Source of the DNA: Pleurocapsa minor GSE-CHR-MK 17-07R
Lineage (GTDB): Bacteria; Chloroflexota; Anaerolineae; Aggregatilineales; Phototrophicaceae
Assembly (NCBI GenBank): GCA_019359125.1
Contig: JAHHHY010000008.1
Coordinates: 124,001-188,000, forward strand
Reading direction: 5' to 3'
Length of the DNA: 64,000 nucleotides
Within the stretch, counting starts at the first letter, position 1. Each line of letters starts with the position of its first letter. Below are positions 55,015 to 62,038 of the stretch, one piece after another. The notes beneath the pieces are model-generated. The model saw only the letters and a list, made by a program, of their open reading frames with translations, was not told where the DNA came from and ran no database searches. The translations under genes and the position numbers were made by a program.

Positions 55015-55360
55015 TGACCTGCCCCCCGACTATGTACCAGTAGGAGTAAGATTCGAGAGTGAACGGACATAGTCTGCTGGGGAGAGAAATCCGAGCGCGC
55101 TATGCGGCTGGTGGAGATTATACTCCTCACGCCATGCTTCGACGATGTATTGAGCATCGCGCACGTCGGAAAATAACCAGCGGTCGAGACATTCAGCCCG
55201 TAATTTACCGTTGAAACTCCCCATAAAGCTGTTCTCCCATGGGCTGCCCGGACGGATATAGAGGTTCTGGCAGTGCTGCTGAGCCAGCTAGTCCTGAACG
55301 GCGCGCGACAAACTCCAGGCCGTTGTCGCTGCGCAGATAGTGGGGTGGCACACAGGGCAA
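55015..55360 (-). mobile_element. IS3-family fragment (orfB C-terminal part and right end)
   Basis: Starts with the terminal repeat TGACCTGCCCCCCGACTATG and, on the reverse strand, encodes the orfB end: SALGFLSPADY, EEYNLHQPHS, RWLFSDVRDAQ, FNGKLRAECL and HYLRSDNGLEF. Frameshifts are present. It is closely similar to 38083-38442 but in the opposite orientation. The left part of the IS (orfA and the first half of orfB) is missing, and homology fades around 55360. Confidence 0.75.
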
Positions 55361-55410
55361 GTATGCTTGTTGTCCCATGTGCCTAGCACACGCGATGAGT
55401 AAGTGCGTTG

Positions 55411-55589
55411 CAGCCGACTGCAAAGTCGGCTGACCGGCTGCTCTGCGGACGGTACCCCGGCTTGGGATGAGCCTTGCTCATAACCTAAGCCGGGGTAGCC
55501 AGCTAAAAGCCGGCCACCTCATGCGCCGGTGGGGGCTTGCGTACGCCACTCCGTGGCGCACCCACGCCGCACCATGTGGTGCAGCGTGG
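55411..55589. repeat. Tract of consecutive stem-loops, function unknown
   Basis: At least four strong hairpins in 180 bp. 55411-55432 has a 9-bp stem with a GCAA loop. 55454-55496 pairs ACCCCGGCTT with AAGCCGGGGT plus an inner ATGAGC/GCTCAT. 55545-55557 pairs GCCAC with GTGGC. 55562-55589 pairs CCACGC with GCGTGG around GCACCA/TGGTGC. No open frame explains it. A REP-type palindrome cluster or a structured RNA are both possible. Confidence 0.6.
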
Positions 55590-55787
55590 CATGCAGTCAC
55601 GACCAGTCGCCTACAGGTGGCACATCATCAACCGTAGAAAGCACAAATACTCTGTAACGCGCATCTGAATCCCGGACATGGTCCAAAGACCATGAGCTGA
55701 AATTCTCCCAAAGTGCGAGCGTGATTTCCCAGACATTGCGGCAGTACCTGGTGCCATCATTGGGCAAGATGCATGTGATGGAGACCA

Positions 55788-55994
55788 ATGCGCTTGATGC
55801 CGAAACAGCACGTGCCACCTGCACACAGCACAATCGAGGAATTTGTCAAAAGGATTTGCCGTTCCTGGGAGAACGAAGATGGCTCTTTGGGGACAAACCA
55901 TATGTATTATCGTGAGTTGATGGCTTTCGTGAAAGCCCTGACCGCTCTATATGCCGACTATCTCAATAGTCAAACATACGACGACGCTTGTTGA
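55788..55994 (+). CDS. Small hypothetical protein
   Basis: 68 residues, starting at an ATG with GGAG 4 nt upstream. The middle and end look protein-like and helical (STIEEFVKRICRSWENEDGS, YRELMAFVKALTALYADYL). No family is recognised. It lies between the stem-loop tract and the serine recombinase on the island. It could also be the 3' end of a decayed gene, because the frame used by 55721-55800 (ISQTLRQYLVPSLGKM) also looks coding and would join by a frameshift. Confidence 0.35.
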   Translation: MRLMPKQHVPPAHSTIEEFVKRICRSWENEDGSLGTNHMYYRELMAFVKALTALYADYLNSQTYDDAC

Positions 55995-56175
55995 CACACG
56001 CAATAAAAATCCGGTAGGCTGTGCAGTATAAATCGAGCGCCGAAGTGTTAGTCGCACTCCGACGCTCTGAGTCACTGTACTACTTGTGCTAGCACAATGA
56101 CCTCCGGCAGACTCTACCATGTCGGCGTGTCTTGGGCTACCCCTCAGACCGCATAGACCTTTTCAGGAGTCCGCC

Positions 56176-57906
56176 ATGTCCCCGAAAAAACGCATTTCTA
56201 AAAACTCAGACGCCAGAACTGCGCTGTGCTATATCCGCAGATCTATGGTGCGCGATGAAAAAGACCTGGTCAGCCCGGAAATACAACGGCAAAACATCCT
56301 GCGTATCTGCGAATTGTCGGGATACGTCCCTGAATGGTACGAGGACATTGACGGTCATCGGTCAGGTATGCACGAAACAGGGCGGCCGGGCTGGCTGGCC
56401 CTGAAAGCGCGGCTCAACGATGACGACGTGGTCGCACTGGTTGCCAATGACCTGTCACGCCTGCATCGGAAGGGCTGGCGCGTGGGCGACCTGCTGGATT
56501 TTGCGGATCAGCGCGGCATCCATCTGATACTGGCCGACCCCAATAAGCAAATCGACTTCAGCACGCCCCAGGGTCGGGTAATCGCCCAGCTGTCTGCGAT
56601 CTTTGACGAATGGTATGCCGTCGACGTATCCCTACGGCGCAAGGCCAATATAGCGCACCGCAAGGCACAGCAAATCACCGTGGGACTGCCACCGTTTGGG
56701 ACTAAACGGGGGCAGGACGGATATCTGATCCCCAATAATGAGGGAGCGTGGTGGTTGGGCGAGGACCAGTGGGTGCCCGGCGTCGCAGGAGATGCGCAAC
56801 CCCAGCCAGGCGCAGTCTGGCACAGCTACTACGAAACAGCGCGTCGGGTGCTTGAGCTTTATGCTGAGGGGGTTGGGCGAACGCGCATTTGTGAGCGTTT
56901 GCGGGCTGAAGGCTATCCATATCGTGATCGCAAAGGTAACCCGGGAAATATGGACGTTTCGGCCGTTCGTCGGGTGACATCTAACTGGACCGAATATGGC
57001 GGTATCGTGCTTGACAGCCGCGCCACAGCCCGGCACTTCACGCATGACGAAATCACCTCAACTGTGCTCAATCCTGAACGCGCTGTCTTTGATACTGGTC
57101 TGCTGAAGCAGGTGGCCCATATGGCGGTTGACCGTGCTTTACTGCGCCCTGATGCTGGTCGCAGGGCTGCCGCTTCCGTATATCCACTGTCTGGACTGAT
57201 TTATTGCGCACACTGCGAAACGCTGGCTTCCAGGGAACGATCATCCGTTCAACGCTCGAAACTGATCGGTGTCAAAGGGAATGCCTATCGCCATCGACAG
57301 GGGCTGTATTGTAATTGTCATCGTCGCCAGTCAAAGCGTTCGGTCGTTGAGGGGCAGTTCAGACAGATTATCTCACAGCTCAGCATTGCGCCGGATATGC
57401 TCGACATGATGAAGACACTTGCGTCGGAGATTGTTCCTCAGGCGCCGCTTAGTCAGGATGTCGATGCGAAGCGCACCGCAGCCATTGCGAAGTGTCGCCG
57501 TAAGCTTGAAGCCGCACGTCATCTGTATGAAGATGGTGAAATCGCGCGTGACGAGTATCTGCGCAGGCGTGAAAATAATGAGCGCGAAATCGCACAATGG
57601 ACAAGCTATACGTCAGAGACAGCACAGGTAATGGTGGAATTGATGGTATGCGTGGAAGCGCTGCGCAAGCTGTCGGTGCTGTGGGATGCGGGCAGCGACG
57701 TGCATCGCAATGAACTGGCACTGTCACTTTTTGACCACATTATCTTTGATCTGGATCAGCAGCGAATCGTGGACTTTCAGCTCAAGAGCTGGGCAGAAAA
57801 ATTCCTCGTCTTACGAGCAAATCTGCCCGCAGACGAGGAAGGATTGGGAGAGGCTCCCAAGGTCACTATTGTGACTCCGATAGGACTCGAACCTATAACC
57901 AATTGA
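56176..57906 (+). CDS. Large serine recombinase (site-specific integrase of the island)
   Basis: 576 residues from the ATG at 56176 (AGGAG 6 nt upstream; an earlier ATG at 56119 has none). Resolvase domain: LCYIRRSMVRDEKDLVSPEIQRQNI (catalytic Ser23), VVALVANDLSRLHRKGW, LSAIFDEWYAVDVSLRRKAN. The recombinase domain follows (RRVLELYAEGVGRTRICERLRAEGYPY), then a zinc-ribbon-like GLIYCAHC...YCNCH and a coiled coil (about 435-500). The last residues TPIGLEPITN are read antisense through the tRNA-Lys 3' end, with the stop inside the tRNA gene. The product should integrate and, with a directionality factor, excise the island. No such factor is identified. Confidence 0.9.
   Translation: MSPKKRISKNSDARTALCYIRRSMVRDEKDLVSPEIQRQNILRICELSGYVPEWYEDIDGHRSGMHETGRPGWLALKARLNDDDVVALVANDLSRLHRKGWRVGDLLDFADQRGIHLILADPNKQIDFSTPQGRVIAQLSAIFDEWYAVDVSLRRKANIAHRKAQQITVGLPPFGTKRGQDGYLIPNNEGAWWLGEDQWVPGVAGDAQPQPGAVWHSYYETARRVLELYAEGVGRTRICERLRAEGYPYRDRKGNPGNMDVSAVRRVTSNWTEYGGIVLDSRATARHFTHDEITSTVLNPERAVFDTGLLKQVAHMAVDRALLRPDAGRRAAASVYPLSGLIYCAHCETLASRERSSVQRSKLIGVKGNAYRHRQGLYCNCHRRQSKRSVVEGQFRQIISQLSIAPDMLDMMKTLASEIVPQAPLSQDVDAKRTAAIAKCRRKLEAARHLYEDGEIARDEYLRRRENNEREIAQWTSYTSETAQVMVELMVCVEALRKLSVLWDAGSDVHRNELALSLFDHIIFDLDQQRIVDFQLKSWAEKFLVLRANLPADEEGLGEAPKVTIVTPIGLEPITN
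57871..57886. other. Right attachment repeat within tRNA-Lys
   Basis: GTGACTCCGATAGGAC, covering the discriminator, acceptor 3' strand and part of the T arm of tRNA-Lys on the reverse strand. Identical to 36398-36413 in the same orientation. It also lies inside the recombinase coding frame. Confidence 0.75.
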
Positions 57907-57944
57907 TTAAGAGTCAACTGCTCTGCCAATTGAGCTACGGAGCC
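57872..57944 (-). tRNA. tRNA-Lys (anticodon CTT)
   Basis: 73 nt on the reverse strand. The acceptor GGCTCCG pairs with CGGAGTC (one G-T). The D arm is GCTC...GAGC. The anticodon stem GTTGA/TCAAT closes the loop CTCTTAA with anticodon CTT. The T arm is ATAGG-TTCGAGT-CCTAT. The CCA end is not encoded. The 3' half overlaps the end of the serine recombinase frame, and the island junction lies at its 3' end. Confidence 0.95.
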
Positions 57945-57961
57945 GTGGCATTGAGATCTGC

Positions 57962-57989
57962 ATTATAGCAAAGCGGCATCCCCCGTCAA
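57962..57989 (-). promoter_or_regulatory. Sigma70 promoter of tRNA-Lys
   Basis: On the reverse strand TTGACG (57989-57984), a 16-bp spacer and a perfect TATAAT (57967-57962), 17 nt before the mature tRNA 5' end. Confidence 0.75.
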
Positions 57990-58008
57990 GACTGTCTTGC
58001 GCCTCGCT

Positions 58009-58671
58009 TCAGGCGTGGCCTGCCAGCAGCAAATCGATCACCTGATGGGGCGTCACGCTGGCCAGTGACGGCAGACGCAGGTTGGCCTCGTCGCCCACCG
58101 CATCGCCCAGTCCCACCGTGTAGAATCCGCCCTGATTGGCAGCTGCGACACCCGCCTGCGCGTCCTCAAATACGACTGCGCGGCCGGGATTCACGTTCAG
58201 CCGTCCCGCTGTCCACAGGAACAGGTCGGGCGCGGGCTTGTTGTTAACGATGCTGTAGCCGTCGCCCACGGCATCAAACAGGCTGAGGATATCCAGCTTG
58301 TCCAGCACCACGCGGGCGTTCTTGCTGGCACTGCCCACGGCAACCTTCAGCCCGGCTGACTTTGCCGCCAGCAGGAAATCATGCACACCCGGCAGCAGGT
58401 CTTTCGGGCTGATGTGCTCCAGCGAGGCGATGTAGTAGTCGTTCTTGCGCGCCATCCAGTCATTGGCGGTGGCCTCGTCAATCACGCGGCCCTTGAGCAG
58501 CACGGTCAGGCTGTCGCGGCGCGATAAGCCGCGCATGGCGTCATTTTCCTCGCGGCTGAACGGGATGCCCTGTTCATCGGCGATGCGCTGCCAGCCGAGG
58601 TAATGAAACTCCGCGGTGTCGGTCAGCACGCCGTCAAGGTCGAAGAGAAAAGCCTGAATGTCCTGCGCCAT
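58009..58671 (-). CDS. pgmB: Beta-phosphoglucomutase-like HAD hydrolase
   Basis: 220 residues from the ATG at 58671; an upstream ATG at 58728 adds a 19-residue extension with no similarity. HAD motifs: FDLDGVLTDTAEFHYLGW (nucleophile Asp11, acid/base Asp13), VAVGSASKNARVVL (motif II), NKPAPDLFLWTAG (motif III Lys) and AVVFEDAQAGVAAA (motif IV). LSRRDSL in the cap and the Thr-Asp-Thr-Ala-Glu-Phe-His stretch are typical of beta-PGM, which interconverts beta-glucose 1- and 6-phosphate after maltose or trehalose phosphorolysis. No phosphorylase gene is adjacent, so the substrate is likely but not certain. Confidence 0.85.
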   Translation of the reverse strand: MAQDIQAFLFDLDGVLTDTAEFHYLGWQRIADEQGIPFSREENDAMRGLSRRDSLTVLLKGRVIDEATANDWMARKNDYYIASLEHISPKDLLPGVHDFLLAAKSAGLKVAVGSASKNARVVLDKLDILSLFDAVGDGYSIVNNKPAPDLFLWTAGRLNVNPGRAVVFEDAQAGVAAANQGGFYTVGLGDAVGDEANLRLPSLASVTPHQVIDLLLAGHA

Positions 58672-58827
58672 GGGGTGGTCTGCCTCGTGCCTGTTCGGGT
58701 AAAGCGAGCATGGCAATAATGATAGCACAGCCCCCGTGCGTGCGCCCCGCCGAACCTGCCCTTATCGGGCTTCGGCTTCTCCATTTACAATGGCGAACTG
58801 GATAAGCCTGCTGCTCAAGGACCTGTT

Positions 58828-59931
58828 GTGCGCGTCACCATGATTTCAAAAGCCCTGGTCGTGGGCATTTATCAGCAGAAATGCGAAGCCCTGGCGCGGC
58901 GCGGCATCGAGTTACAGGTCGTCGTGCCCCCGTCGTGGAAAGACGAACGCGGGGAAATGATGCTGGAGCGCGCCTACACGGATGGCTATCGTCTGGATGT
59001 GCTGACGCTGGCGCGCAATGGCGACTTCCACACCCACTGGTATCGCGGGCTGGGGCGCGTGCTGCGCGACTTCCGGCCGGATATCGTGCACATTGACGAA
59101 GAGCCGTACAACCTGAGCGCGTGGCAGATGCAGCGCCATGCCAATCAGTTGGGCGCGCGCACGATCCTGTTCAGCTGGCAGAATATCGCCCGCCGCTATC
59201 CGCCGCCATTCGCATGGGGCGAACGCTGGATGCTGGGGCAGATCGGCGCGCTGATCGCCGGCACCGAGAGCGCGGCCAACGTGTGGCGCGAGAAGGGCTG
59301 GCGCGGGACCACCCACGTCATCGCCCAGTTTGGCACTGACACAGACTTGTTTCGTCCCGCAACCGGGGCGCGCCCTGACCGGCCGTTCACGGTGGGCTAT
59401 TTTGGCCGGCTGGTGGAGGAAAAAGGGCTGCATGTGCTGCTGGATGCCGTCTCACAGCTAGCGGGTGAGTGGCAACTGCTGCTGCTGGGCGGCGGCCCGC
59501 TGCGTGCTGAACTGCAAGCAGAGGCTGACAGGCTGGGCATCGCTGACCGCGTGACCTTTCGCGACCAGGTGGCCTCGACGCAGATGGCCGCGCAGTATCA
59601 CCAGATTGACGCGCTGGCGCTGCCGTCGCTCACGCGCCCGAACTGGAAAGAACAGTTTGGCCGCGTGCTGGTGGAGGCGATGGCCAGCGGACTGCCCGTG
59701 GTGGGCAGCGACAGCGGCGCGATCCCCGGCGTGATTGGTGACGGCGGGCTGATTGTCCCAGAAGGTGATGCATCCGCGCTGGCCGGCGCACTGGCCCGCC
59801 TGCGCGACGAGCCCGGTCTGGCGGCAGCGCTGTCGGCCCGTGGACGCGCCCGCGCCATCGCGCAGTACACGCACGAGGGGATTGCCGCACAAACTGCTGA
59901 TGCCTACACTCAGCTCATGCACGCACCCTGA
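58828..59931 (+). CDS. GT4 glycosyltransferase
   Basis: 367 residues with a GTG start (an ATG five codons later is possible). The GT-B fold shows VVGIYQQKCEALARRGIELQVVVPP at the N-terminus, AQFGTDTDLFRP as hinge, VGYFGRLVEEKGLHVLLDAVSQL, LLLLGGGPLRAEL, and the donor site PSLTRPNWKEQFGRVLVEAMASGLPVVGSDSGAIPGVI. The donor is probably a nucleotide sugar such as GDP-mannose, unproven. It is GC-rich like the chromosome, so it is not part of the island. The SMR gene follows 22 bp downstream. Confidence 0.88.
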   Translation: MRVTMISKALVVGIYQQKCEALARRGIELQVVVPPSWKDERGEMMLERAYTDGYRLDVLTLARNGDFHTHWYRGLGRVLRDFRPDIVHIDEEPYNLSAWQMQRHANQLGARTILFSWQNIARRYPPPFAWGERWMLGQIGALIAGTESAANVWREKGWRGTTHVIAQFGTDTDLFRPATGARPDRPFTVGYFGRLVEEKGLHVLLDAVSQLAGEWQLLLLGGGPLRAELQAEADRLGIADRVTFRDQVASTQMAAQYHQIDALALPSLTRPNWKEQFGRVLVEAMASGLPVVGSDSGAIPGVIGDGGLIVPEGDASALAGALARLRDEPGLAAALSARGRARAIAQYTHEGIAAQTADAYTQLMHAP

Positions 59932-59953
59932 TACCCTGTCTGGAGCAAAGCCT

Positions 59954-60289
59954 ATGCCGCCTTTTGTGTTTCTGGCCATCGCCATCATTTTCGAGATTAT
60001 CGCCACGTCATTCCTGCGCGCCTCTGAGGGCTTCACGAAGCTTGTCCCCTCGATTATCGTCGTGCTGGGCTACGTGGGCGCGTTCTACTGTCTGTCGCAG
60101 GCGCTGAAAGGGGTGCCGATTGGCGTGGCCTATGCTATCTGGTCGGGCATTGGCACGGCGGCCATTTCGGTGATCGGCGCGGTGGTGTTCAAAGACAGCT
60201 TCAATATCTGGACGGTGGTGGGCATCCTGCTGATCGTGAGCGGGGTGTTCGTGCTCAATCTGCTGGGCGGGGCCAGCCACGCGTCATGA
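59954..60289 (+). CDS. Small multidrug resistance (SMR) family transporter
   Basis: 111 residues and four helices, the exact size of the family. Glu14 in AIIFEIIATSFLRASEGF is the proton/drug-binding Glu of EmrE-type pumps. YCLSQALKGVPIGVAYAIWSGIGTAAI and the C-terminal GILLIVSGVFVLNLLG are diagnostic. It works as an antiparallel dimer exchanging cationic compounds or guanidinium for protons; which of these cannot be told. The start ATG at 59954 is 22 bp after the glycosyltransferase stop, with GGAG upstream, so it is probably cotranscribed. Confidence 0.93.
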   Translation: MPPFVFLAIAIIFEIIATSFLRASEGFTKLVPSIIVVLGYVGAFYCLSQALKGVPIGVAYAIWSGIGTAAISVIGAVVFKDSFNIWTVVGILLIVSGVFVLNLLGGASHAS

Positions 60290-60365
60290 AGCCCGCTACC
60301 CTAATACCCGAATATTGCGTACAATCGAGCCTATCTCACGGCACTCAGACAAGCGGAGCAACGGC

Positions 60366-60593
60366 ATGAACGACCGGCGCGGCAAGAGCAAGAATCAGGG
60401 GCAGGGCGACGAGGAAATCGGTGTCGAGACGATCGCCGAAACCGAAAACTATATCGCGTGGCTCAGCCACGAGCCCGACGGCGAAACGGTGTATCACCTG
60501 GAGCTGGGCGCGGTGACGCTGCATTTTTTCCGCGAGGAATTCCTCGAAGTGCTCAGCCTGGTTGAAGAAGCGGCTCAGGCGCTCGATCAGTGA
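60366..60593 (+). CDS. Small acidic hypothetical protein
   Basis: 75 residues from the ATG at 60366 (GGAG 8 nt upstream). A charged, disordered N-terminus (NDRRGKSKNQGQGDEE) precedes a compact alpha/beta part: ETENYIAWLSHEPDGETVYHLELGAVTLHFFREEFLEVLSLV. No family is recognised. Its TGA overlaps the ATG of the following lipoprotein gene, so the two are translationally coupled. Cytoplasmic. Confidence 0.65.
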   Translation: MNDRRGKSKNQGQGDEEIGVETIAETENYIAWLSHEPDGETVYHLELGAVTLHFFREEFLEVLSLVEEAAQALDQ

Positions 60594-61432
60594 TGATGCG
60601 CGTGGGGCGATTCGTTTCTGCGCTGGCGCTGATTGCCCTGCTGGCGGGTTGTGCCGGGGCGGCTGACAACGCGGCCTCTGGCGCCAGTGGCTATGCGACC
60701 GTGCCGCCCGACCAGCTCGTGCGGCGGCTGGCGACGGTGTATGCGTCGCCCACGCCAGATGCGGACGCGGTGCGCCAGACGCAGATCGCCATTCGCCCCA
60801 CAGTCGATATTCGCCCGGCGGTGCTCACCCCCACACCGACCATTTATATTGGCATCTTCCTGGGCGTGGAAAATGCCGATGGTGGCCTGCCTGTCATCGA
60901 CCCGGCGCGCTATCAGGGGACGCTGTCGGCGGCCGTCGTGCCGCTGGATGCGACGCGGTCGGCGGGTGCCTGCACCATACCGGTAGACCCGATCTTTGGC
61001 GCCTCGTGGACCAGCAATACCGATGCGGTCGCGGCGATCCGCTGCCCGATCGAAGGCGCGCAGTCGTACGTGGGCACCGCGCAGATTTTTGAGCGCGGGG
61101 CGATGTACTTTGTGCCCAGCGGCGCGATCTGGTCGATTGCCATCGCGGGCGGCGGCGGGCCGTACTGGTTTGTGCCCCAGGCTCCCCCTGACCAGCTCTC
61201 AGAAGTGGCCCCGCCAGACGGCCTGCGCCTGCCGCAGCTTGGCTTTGGCGCTGTCTGGCGCGGCGTAGCTGGCGTGCGTGATGCGCTCGGCTTCGCGCGC
61301 ACCGACGAAACTGCCTCGTCGCTGACGGTGCAGCGCTTTGAAAATGGCACGCTCATCCTCGACAGCAGCGCCGGCCAGGTATTTGTGCTGGTGGGCCCGG
61401 CCCAGTCCGGCACCGCGTTCGGCCCGTACTAA
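60593..61432 (+). CDS. Hypothetical lipoprotein
   Basis: About 279 residues; the ATG at 60593 shares bases with the preceding stop, and another ATG follows immediately. The signal sequence ends in LIALLAGCAG, a clear lipobox. A Thr/Pro linker (RPAVLTPTPTIYIG) is followed by a beta-rich domain with three conserved-looking cysteines and the pattern GFGAVWRGVAGVRDALGFA, then FENGTLILDSSAGQVFVLV. This GxVW...LG(W/F)A pattern resembles LGFP-type repeats, but only one is visible. The function is unknown. Confidence 0.65.
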   Translation: MMRVGRFVSALALIALLAGCAGAADNAASGASGYATVPPDQLVRRLATVYASPTPDADAVRQTQIAIRPTVDIRPAVLTPTPTIYIGIFLGVENADGGLPVIDPARYQGTLSAAVVPLDATRSAGACTIPVDPIFGASWTSNTDAVAAIRCPIEGAQSYVGTAQIFERGAMYFVPSGAIWSIAIAGGGGPYWFVPQAPPDQLSEVAPPDGLRLPQLGFGAVWRGVAGVRDALGFARTDETASSLTVQRFENGTLILDSSAGQVFVLVGPAQSGTAFGPY

Positions 61433-61544
61433 TCCCCTGTTTCTTTCCAAGGGAACAAACCTCTGGGTCTGCGTCTCTAAAAATCCCCTCAATCTACGGC
61501 AGATGCAGTGACTCGCCCTGCTCAAACAAGGAACCGCTGGTTTT

Positions 61545-61801
61545 GTAGAGGCTTGGCATGCCAAGCCCCATTGGCACCAAGTTAAGACGATTCTTCTCCT
61601 ATTTGCCGGGCGGACACGCAGGTCCGCCCCTACATTCCTCGCGGACAAACAGTTGCAACCGCGAGTTTTTTCCTTCAAATCCGAGCGACTCCGAGTAGGG
61701 GCGGACCTATGTGTCCGCCCTGGAGGACCAAAATCCAACTGAATCCTCAGCGAAAATTCCTTAACTTGGTACCTATGAGGCTTGGCATGCCAAGCCTCTA
61801 C
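61545..61801. repeat. Nested inverted-repeat element (MITE-like)
   Basis: 257 bp. Outer arms 61545-61586 and 61760-61801 are 42-nt inverted copies containing the palindrome GGCTTGGCATGCCAAGCC. Inner arms 61608-61633 and 61695-61720 are inverted copies of a 26-nt GC-rich palindromic word (GGGCGGACACGCAGGTCCGC...). The whole could form a large cruciform. No coding frame lies inside. It sits between the lipoprotein gene and gdhA; the AT-rich remainder (61850-61910) has ATGCATA-type palindromes that may belong to the gdhA promoter. Confidence 0.75.
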
Positions 61802-62038
61802 TACAAAAACGGCTGAGCCTCTCGCATTCCCTGTGTATGAATGGCTATATTATGCAACATGCATATCCTGCATCGGTCATTAGATGTATAATATGCATAA
61901 ACTTGATAATTCTTGACTATCGGAGCATGGCATTTCAGTTATACTGACCAATAGAGCAATCTGACAATAATTTTTGCCTTTTGTAACAACATTTCTCACA
62001 AAGATTGCCCTGAATCAGGGCAGGAGCACATAGATCTC

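Larger units (their letters stand above)
36398..57886. mobile_element. Genomic island integrated at tRNA-Lys (about 21.5 kb)
   Basis: Bounded by direct 16-bp copies of the tRNA-Lys 3' end, with a large serine recombinase next to the intact tRNA on the right. The interior has lower G+C than both flanks by eye, two IS3-family copies, broken genes and a surface-glycan locus, all typical of transferred DNA. Contents in order: GmrSD remnant, IS3, glycan biosynthesis and export genes, truncated protease gene, IS3 fragment, stem-loop tract, recombinase. No conjugation or phage structural genes are present, so it is an integrative but not self-transmissible element, or a decayed one. Confidence 0.65.

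Noticed and set aside
55411-55589. CRISPR array
   Set aside because: The hairpins differ in sequence and spacing; there are no regularly spaced identical repeats here or elsewhere in the window.
55597-55901. Overlapping reverse-strand frames between the stem-loop tract and the recombinase
   Set aside because: Cys/His/Met-rich composition, no start signals and no family resemblance.
36398-57886. Prophage
   Set aside because: No capsid, tail, portal, terminase or lysis genes are present in the island.
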